NCBI GenBank assembly: GCA_019636515.1
Contig: JAHBXI010000005.1
Location: 186,001 to 250,000, forward strand
Direction of reading: 5' to 3'
DNA: 64,000 nt
From: Phycisphaeraceae bacterium
GTDB lineage: Bacteria; Planctomycetota; Phycisphaerae; Phycisphaerales; UBA1924
The position numbers and the translations under genes were made by a program. Positions 59,501-64,000 of this stretch are shown one piece after another (within the stretch, counting starts at the first letter, position 1; every line of letters starts with the position of its first letter). The notes beneath the pieces were generated by a model, which saw only the letters and a list, made by a program, of their open reading frames with translations, was not told the DNA's origin and did not search any database.

Positions 59501-61290
59501 TACGCACCCTCTCCGATCGTGTGTTCATGAATCTCCGCCTCGCGGAACGTGCGGACCTCGCGCTCGAGCGTGGTCTCGCGCTGCGTGAGTCGGTCGAGTT
59601 CCGCCTCTGCCTTGCGGATTTCCTCGGCTGTCAGAGCGTTATTCCAGGTGTCCGCCCTATCCGTGATGTTCCGCACGCTGTCTTCGACGTTGTCCTGTGC
59701 GGCCTTGTCGTTGCCGAGAACGCTGAGACACAAGGGCCGGATGTCAACCGGCAACTTGTCCCGAAGCACTTGGAGCGCGCGGGGCGTCTGCGCTGTAATC
59801 AGGACACGTTCTCCGCTCGCCAGCAAGTGGCAAATCAGGTTGGCGATGGTGTGTGACTTGCCAGTGCCGGGTGGGCCTTGGACCAGAACGCCATGCCTGC
59901 TATCCAGCCGTTCGACGATTTGCCTTTGGTCCTCGTTCGCGGGCAGCGGAAAGTAAACGCGCGTAGCGCCGGTGTGCGGAAGGATGTTCGAGGGTGCTCG
60001 GGGCGTGTCGCCTTGTGGTTCACCAGCCGCTGCCTTTGTGAGGCGCTTCACGCCTGGCGGGATTTCCTCTCCTTTCTGAAGTTGTTCGATAATCGCCTCG
60101 AACGCGAGCAAGAGCCCGCGCGACGTGCGCCGTCGCAAGAGCAGGGCAGGTGCGAACGCGACTTGCGGCAACTTCTCCATCCCCTTCGCTTCATAGGCCG
60201 TCGGGTCGTAGGTGCCGTCCTCTTTGATCGCTTGCGCGAATCCCCGCAGGGCGCTGTCGATTGGGTCAAAGTCCCACGGGTCATCGTCGGCCTTTGCCAT
60301 GTCCGAACGCACGACGTCCATCTGCACGACTGTTGGTTGCTCGCTCGGATCAAGCATGTCAACTTCGAGGGCCAGTTTCGCGCCGTCGGAGCCGGGTCGG
60401 AGTGTGAACACGCCCCCTGCTGGATCGAACTCCAGAGCAACTTGCGCGGCAATGAGGTGTCGCCGAGCCTGTTGCCCGTTCGGCGTGCGCCAAGTCAGGC
60501 ACCCGAGCCCAAGAACCAACTCGAATTCTTCGCCGAGGCGCTTGAGGTCACGATGGATGACGAAGAGGGGCGAGTACACGTTCTCTTGAAAGTCCACCCA
60601 AGCCGCGTGCTTCTCCGCCCACAGGTTCCAACTCGCCTGCATGTAGTCGTTCAAGGCGACGGCGACTTCGGGATGATTCTCCAACAACTCGTACTGTTCG
60701 CTCGCGGTAATGCGGGCAGCGCTCCCGCTTCCGGTCTGCGGCTGTCCATTTGCCCCCATCTCGGAGGGCATGGCTGCTCGGCCCGGCTTTGCTGCCGGTG
60801 CCTCGCGAGGGATTCGATCAAGCAGTCGTGGTGGCGAATCGGGAGCCTTCCCCGAGTCAGGCGCGACCCATGGCTCGATGGTTGCGGGAACCGGCGGTAG
60901 CGACGGCTCAGGCAACTTGCGGACGGTGAGCCATAGATCGTCATCGGTGGCTTCGTTGCCCAGCCAGTTCGCGCCCGCGTCAGGTCGGAAGCACCGTGTC
61001 GTGCATCCGGGCTTACCTCGAACCGCGTCCAACCAGAAATAGCGCTCGTAGGACCGAAGATCACGGACTACGGCTGTGCGGAGGTTGGCGAGGTCTCGCA
61101 GGTAGCGGAAAATGGCGAGCGCGCGACGCCGCTCTTGGCTCTGTAGGCTCGTCTGGCTGCTAGGTTGAGGGCTTTGGTCGGGCACGTAGTCATTCGGAAA
61201 AACATAGGGGTTGGGGCAATTCAACCATTGTAACGGGGTTCCGCACGGGGGGCACGCGCTGCGAAGCAGGATGATTCCAGCGTCATGCAC
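56524..61290 (-). CDS. Very large UPF1-like superfamily 1 helicase with C-terminal DUF559/Vsr-type nuclease
   Basis: A protein of about 1588 residues. The SF1 core has Walker A VQGPPGTGKSHTIANLI (~470) and Walker B VVIVDEASQCGPESL (~1145), then GDDRQISP, HEHFRCMPEI, and the late motif FNVAASRAQDQLWLF (~1380). About 670 residues between Walker A and B are mostly helical. The last ~130 residues are a PD-(D/E)xK-like nuclease: FDSWFEVEVY, HSIDLVIEGKTRLAIECDGD and RQLERAQWRFWRVR. An N-terminal CPPC may bind zinc. I chose GTG 61290 because a hairpin repeat lies just upstream, but the start is uncertain. Similar helicase-nuclease proteins occur in anti-phage loci. Confidence 0.85.
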   Translation of the reverse strand: MHDAGIILLRSACPPCGTPLQWLNCPNPYVFPNDYVPDQSPQPSSQTSLQSQERRRALAIFRYLRDLANLRTAVVRDLRSYERYFWLDAVRGKPGCTTRCFRPDAGANWLGNEATDDDLWLTVRKLPEPSLPPVPATIEPWVAPDSGKAPDSPPRLLDRIPREAPAAKPGRAAMPSEMGANGQPQTGSGSAARITASEQYELLENHPEVAVALNDYMQASWNLWAEKHAAWVDFQENVYSPLFVIHRDLKRLGEEFELVLGLGCLTWRTPNGQQARRHLIAAQVALEFDPAGGVFTLRPGSDGAKLALEVDMLDPSEQPTVVQMDVVRSDMAKADDDPWDFDPIDSALRGFAQAIKEDGTYDPTAYEAKGMEKLPQVAFAPALLLRRRTSRGLLLAFEAIIEQLQKGEEIPPGVKRLTKAAAGEPQGDTPRAPSNILPHTGATRVYFPLPANEDQRQIVERLDSRHGVLVQGPPGTGKSHTIANLICHLLASGERVLITAQTPRALQVLRDKLPVDIRPLCLSVLGNDKAAQDNVEDSVRNITDRADTWNNALTAEEIRKAEAELDRLTQRETTLEREVRTFREAEIHEHTIGEGAYTGTAQSIAGRVRQDAPRFAWLTDCAEPDATAPVTSDDLTAYRDGMIRVSPQRTAEVEQRRPARGSELPADDTLVRLIRASHTLHDRIRPVADGEVHLGTLPLDELRAASGALRALQAAVQQVPTAATPWAAVALSDVLRGAGAVWDLLLSQTSAAVGAHADLATRLDKSDIRLPAGRRSDILLADVVDLLGHFQRGGGLGFLFFRAKVVRRTIYLCREATIDGRSCDHAAALTTAKEYLECSAAVAKTWTLWDGKAAPSTKTNGQQTGELRELCDILTRVLSIRPLADAASAALARLHLADVPALHDLRAVDALSARCERVIVRREYDVVTSQLDARVHALRAVAAAPNAHPVCGRLADAVGQRDERAVAAALADIASLEADATRLAEWAQIDERISGVLPKLARSIAESHADPAWKARIAEWKPAWRWAQADAWLTKYTDSRKAAAVELELRQTKDRIKACVVRASAERAWHSCLSSMSPAHQQHLNAWRQAIKKIGKGTGKHAGHWRRVAQGELEQCREAIPAWVMPLYRVFESVKPAPGIFDVVIVDEASQCGPESLILFYLAKKIIVVGDDRQISPSNVGIDKDQAKSLLRQHLEGIELADTFDVDSSLFDHGQVRLGKRITLHEHFRCMPEIIRFSNDLCYKGALIPLRQYPPKRLAPFVARRILDGKREGGPQSARNEAEAEAIADAIAACCADPMYKDKTMGVISLLGEHQAKLIERLLLKRIGAEEIERRKMVCGDAYSFQGDERHIIFLSLVVAVKDDESRGFSALTKLSDMQRFNVAASRAQDQLWLFHSVMPEDVGNHECMRHRLLTYFYDPARHAARAVGVDLADLRQQAMMPDRPETAPAPFDSWFEVEVYLRIADRGFRVLPQYRAGRHSIDLVIEGKTRLAIECDGDHWHGPEKFDEDMARQRQLERAQWRFWRVRGSAFYRDPEAALVPLWARLTELGIEPLPATDGTGSSDGYIPHIPSREPVEPANEPTGAPA

Positions 61291-61313
61291 GATGATTCCG
61301 GGCGCAGTGGGGG

Positions 61314-61345
61314 TGCCGGGGGAGGGCGGCGAGCCCTCCCCGGCA
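61314..61345. repeat. GC-rich hairpin repeat, copy 4
   Basis: TGCCGGGGGAGGGC, a five-base centre, then GCCCTCCCCGGCA. The arms and the preceding GGGGG match the palindrome at 16727-16758. It lies 24 bases upstream of the chosen start of the helicase gene. Confidence 0.75.
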
Positions 61346-61775
61346 ACGCACAAAGCCCCCGAGAGCAACCCTGCTGTTAAGCTCAGCCCACCCGTCAACC
61401 AGAGAGCGCGAGAGTCCGAGAGGGTTGCCGCCGGTGGGGCGAGAGGAACCGTCGGGGTTGCGGTCGGACCCCGAGATTCGGCTTCAAGACCGAGAGCGCG
61501 GCGGGCGGGGTGGGTTTCGGCCCCAGCGTCGGAAAACCCCGTCCCGACGGGACTTTCCGCGCGTCGTCGCGGCAACGGCCCGAAGCGGCCAAAACGCCCA
61601 AGCCGTAAACCAAAACGCCCTCGCGTTTCCGCGAGGGCGTCGGTAACTCCGTATCCACAACCAATACGAACCGTTTCTCACTGTTCAATGTCGCAATTTT
61701 GGACTGAAAAGGCTGGTTTACGCGCGACGGTGCCCCGAGACGACCTGAACTGGCCGCCGAACCCGACGGGGGGTG
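61346..61775. other. Intergenic region with a strong minus-strand hairpin
   Basis: About 430 bases without a convincing gene. At 61615-61640 an 11-bp perfect stem closes a four-base loop. Read on the minus strand it has a GAAA loop and is followed by TTTTGGTTT, like an intrinsic terminator, although no minus-strand gene lies to its right. The helicase promoter presumably lies left of it. Confidence 0.5.
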
Positions 61776-61805
61776 TTGACGTACCAACTCGGCGGCCGAT
61801 ATACT
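61776..61805 (+). promoter_or_regulatory. Sigma-70-like promoter of the metal-region gene
   Basis: TTGACG at 61776-61781 and TATACT at 61800-61805 are spaced by 18 bases. The surrounding sequence matches the promoter at 14532 closely. The start codon of the next gene is only 11 bases after the TATACT, so the transcript would have at most a few leader bases. Confidence 0.65.
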
Positions 61806-61816
61806 CCCCCCGCAGT

Positions 61817-62290
61817 ATGCTCACTCGCAGCAGCCATTTTCGGACCTTCGTCACCCTGCTCTTGGCAGCGGTGGTGCCGTACTGCTGTTGCAACTTCCAC
61901 TCGTGGGTAAGTGCATGTGCTTCCTGCGTGCCAGCTTCCTCGGTTGACGGGGACCGTCAACTCGCGGCGGAAGAGCACGGCCACAAAGGATGCCACCACT
62001 CGGGCTCAAGGGGCAGTGATTCCGGTGGCGATCACAATCAGGACCCGGTCTCGCCCGAGGATGGCTCCGACAAGCACGACTGTACCTGTGGCAAGAACCA
62101 GGCGAAAATGATGGCGGGCGAGAAGCCGACCATCGAGCTACCGACCACGGTGCTCGTTGCGATTCTCAACTGGGCCACGGTTGCCTGGGCTGCTCCGGAA
62201 CCTTCTCTCACCTTCGTGAGCGGCGAAGTTTGGGCCTGCGCCCGACCTCCGACGAGCCTGCTGCGCATGCATTGCGCGCTCATTGTGTAG
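61817..62290 (+). CDS. Small Cys/His-rich protein before metal efflux genes
   Basis: A 157-residue protein from ATG 61817, directly after a promoter and without a Shine-Dalgarno. The N-terminus is hydrophobic (FRTFVTLLLAAVVPYCCCNFH), like a signal peptide or lipoprotein-type leader. It is followed by Cys/His-rich words: CASCV, EEHGHKGCHHSG and KHDCTCGK. Such small proteins precede CzcCBA/Cus-type operons in several planctomycetes. It probably binds or senses the metal; this is inference from composition and position. The adaptor gene follows about 145 bases later. Confidence 0.7.
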   Translation: MLTRSSHFRTFVTLLLAAVVPYCCCNFHSWVSACASCVPASSVDGDRQLAAEEHGHKGCHHSGSRGSDSGGDHNQDPVSPEDGSDKHDCTCGKNQAKMMAGEKPTIELPTTVLVAILNWATVAWAAPEPSLTFVSGEVWACARPPTSLLRMHCALIV

Positions 62291-62433
62291 CAAAGCGACT
62301 TGAGACCAGCCGTTGTCGAGCACCACTCGTCTAACGGATGGTTGCATCGCGCTCACAGCCCTGTTCGCGTCACGGCGCGGCGGGTGCATCCCCCACCACA
62401 TTTCGGTTCCCCGTCCTCATTTGGAGATTGCTC

Positions 62434-63807
62434 ATGGTCCGCTCACGCGCGGCCCTGGCAGCGGGCGCACTGGCGCTCGCGACCGCGGCCATCCTGATTC
62501 CTGTGTACGCGCACGAAGGTCACGGCAAGCCCACGGGCGCGACGTTTGACCCTAACGCCCCCAAGAAGGTCACCGAAGCGACCGCGTTCGCCATCGGGCT
62601 CAAGACCGCCGAGGTGGACTTTGGCAACGTCGAGGACGTCGTCCGTCTCACGGGCATGGTCCGCGCCCAGCCCGGGGCGCTTGCCGGTGTCTCAGCCACC
62701 TACGCGGGCGTGGTCCGCTCGATCGCGGTGCAACCCGGCGACCGTGTGCGCAAGGGTGATCTGATCTCTGAGGTCGAGTCACCGGAACTGGCCCGGGCCT
62801 TGTTTGAGGTCCGGCGGCTGGAGTCGGAGGCCGAGCGCCTTAGCGCCGAGCAAAGGCGGGCGACGTCGCAGATCGCGTCGATCGAGATCGAGGCTCCTGC
62901 GTCCGAACAGAGCGCGGCGCTCGCCGAAGCGGAGGTCGATCGGTTGGTGTCCGCCGGCGAGAGCGTGTCGGCGAACCTGCTGGCGCAGCGTAGGGGCGAG
63001 GCGATCCGTCTCCGCACCGACGCGTCGCTCCGCAAGGTCTCCCTCGAACAGGCAAGGACCGACGCCGAGTCCTTACGTCGTCAGATCGAGGCCACGCGGG
63101 CGTCCGTCGAGGCCCTCCGCGCGACGCTCCCTGCTGGAGCGGGCACTGACGCGTCGGGTGTTATCCGCCTCCTCGCGCCGTTAGACGGCGTGGTCGTGAG
63201 CCGAACGGCAGTGATCGGTGACGGCGTCGGCGCTGGAAGTCCCATCGTGAGCATCGGTGACTTCTCGCGGGTGCAGATCGAGGGAGAACTGCCCGAAGGC
63301 CTGCTCTCGCGGGTGGAAGCAGCGCCGAACGCAAAGGTACGGGTCCGCAGAGGTGTGGCGGCCGCGAGCGAGGTTGTTGCCGAAGGGGTTGTTCGGTTCC
63401 TCAGCCCCGTGATCGATGCGTCCAAGCGCACCGCGCACGTCATCATCGACGTTGATAACCCGCAGGGGCTGCTGCGACAAGGACAGTTCGTAGACCTGAG
63501 CGTGGTTCTTTCGACAAACGACGGCGCAGTTGTGGTGCCTGCGTCGGCGGTCGTGAAGGAAGGCCCGATGCAGTACGTGTTCGTGCGCGAGGGCAAGGGC
63601 GAGAATGAGGTCTTCAAGAAACGCGACGTCGCCGTCGGCGTGCGTGATGACCGGGTCATCGAGATTGTCAAGGGTCTCGTGCCCGGCGATGTCGTGGCCG
63701 TTAGCGGCGCGTTCAGCCTGTCGCAGCTCCGTGGATTCGTGCCCGGCGCTCCCGAACCCGTCGCTGAGCCTGCCAAGTCTGGTGACGGCCACGGCCACTC
63801 GCACTGA
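62434..63807 (+). CDS. RND efflux periplasmic adaptor (CusB/CzcB family)
   Basis: A 457-residue membrane fusion protein starting at ATG 62434 with GGAG upstream. A signal peptide or anchor is followed by HEGHGKPTG. The barrel-sandwich hybrid halves are AGVVRSIAVQPGDRVRKGDLI and LLAPLDGVVVSRTAVIGDG, separated by a helical hairpin (~residues 110-230). A beta-barrel with GQFVDLSVVL follows. The C-terminus is His-rich (GDGHGHSH). It links the inner-membrane pump to an outer-membrane channel for divalent or monovalent heavy metal export. The substrate is not fixed by sequence. Confidence 0.93.
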   Translation: MVRSRAALAAGALALATAAILIPVYAHEGHGKPTGATFDPNAPKKVTEATAFAIGLKTAEVDFGNVEDVVRLTGMVRAQPGALAGVSATYAGVVRSIAVQPGDRVRKGDLISEVESPELARALFEVRRLESEAERLSAEQRRATSQIASIEIEAPASEQSAALAEAEVDRLVSAGESVSANLLAQRRGEAIRLRTDASLRKVSLEQARTDAESLRRQIEATRASVEALRATLPAGAGTDASGVIRLLAPLDGVVVSRTAVIGDGVGAGSPIVSIGDFSRVQIEGELPEGLLSRVEAAPNAKVRVRRGVAAASEVVAEGVVRFLSPVIDASKRTAHVIIDVDNPQGLLRQGQFVDLSVVLSTNDGAVVVPASAVVKEGPMQYVFVREGKGENEVFKKRDVAVGVRDDRVIEIVKGLVPGDVVAVSGAFSLSQLRGFVPGAPEPVAEPAKSGDGHGHSH

Positions 63808-63855
63808 TCACACCATCCACGCTCAACGCCCTACAGCCAATCGAGGAACCGCCCC

Positions 63856-64000
63856 GTGCTCAACTGGATCATCCGCTCATCCTTGAACAACCGCGTGCTG
63901 GTGCTGATCGCCGCGCTGCTCGTCTCCGTCTATGGGATGTACGTGACGCTGCGGACACCCACGGACGTCCTGCCCGACCTCAACCGGCCAGTCGTGACCA
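63856..64000 (+). CDS. RND heavy-metal efflux pump, N-terminus (CzcA/CusA family, truncated by window edge)
   Basis: The first 48 residues, from GTG 63856 with GAGGAA upstream. The start LNWIIRSSLNNRVLVLIAAL continues into the first membrane helix and then TPTDVLPDLNRPVVT, the conserved periplasmic entry of CzcA/CusA pumps. It lies 48 bases after the adaptor gene, so the two form an operon. No outer-membrane factor gene is seen upstream. Confidence 0.92.
   Translation, partial: MLNWIIRSSLNNRVLVLIAALLVSVYGMYVTLRTPTDVLPDLNRPVVT

Noticed and set aside
61615-61640. Terminator for the metal-region operon
   Set aside because: The T-tract is only on the minus strand, whereas the operon runs on the + strand and begins downstream. 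The hairpin may be a relic or belong to an unrecognised minus-strand RNA.

Overview
The window is GC-rich chromosomal DNA that most resembles a planctomycete, probably of the Phycisphaerae. The signs are two PEP-CTERM proteins, two prepilin-like proteins with the long hydrophobic N-terminus typical of planctomycetes, paired ECF sigma factor and Ser/Thr kinase genes, a CxxC...CxxC zinc-ribbon membrane protein, and many short tandem repeats between genes. The taxonomic call is inference from gene content; there is no rRNA here.

Layout. Positions 1-13 kb carry housekeeping and envelope genes: thrS (partial), a DUF6265 protein, a nearly charge-free Asn/Pro/Gly/Phe-rich protein, a prepilin-like protein, panD, serS, an FHA-PilB/GspE ATPase, and a minus-strand run of ECF sigma factor, Ser/Thr kinase with an FGE-like domain, a small unknown protein and a tyrosinase-like copper protein. 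Positions 13-18.5 kb form an accessory segment ending at tRNA-Val(GAC). It holds gene remnants, a coiled-coil membrane protein, an LRAT-type papain-fold protein and a Schlafen AlbA_2 protein, separated by GC-rich hairpin repeats. Positions 19-24.5 kb carry anti-sigma and ECF sigma factors beside a two-domain fasciclin protein, an OmpA lipoprotein and a prepilin peptidase.

Positions 24.5-51 kb are mostly core genes: an NhaP2-like antiporter, prfC, a YfiH laccase-domain protein, ychF, an alpha-oxoamine synthase, copA, lepA, rpmE, rho, rpiB, a Sua5-LMW-PTP fusion, nadK, a KefB-like antiporter, a fatty acid desaturase and a rhomboid protease. Several have unusual architectures: a Rho without its RNA-binding domain, a LepA with an insertion, a degenerate Sua5 fused to a phosphatase, and a collagen-like loop in the alpha-oxoamine synthase.

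Positions 51-64 kb are accessory again: a Cys-motif secreted protein and its truncated paralogue, an HxlR/pirin/isochorismatase cassette, a probable defence locus (large SF1 helicase with a C-terminal nuclease, a 5'-truncated TIR-like remnant, and a caspase-like protease), and the start of a heavy-metal RND efflux operon running off the right edge. The two accessory regions share the same GC-rich hairpin family, a near-identical promoter-like element and pieces of one planctomycete gene family, which suggests a common mode of acquisition or shuffling.
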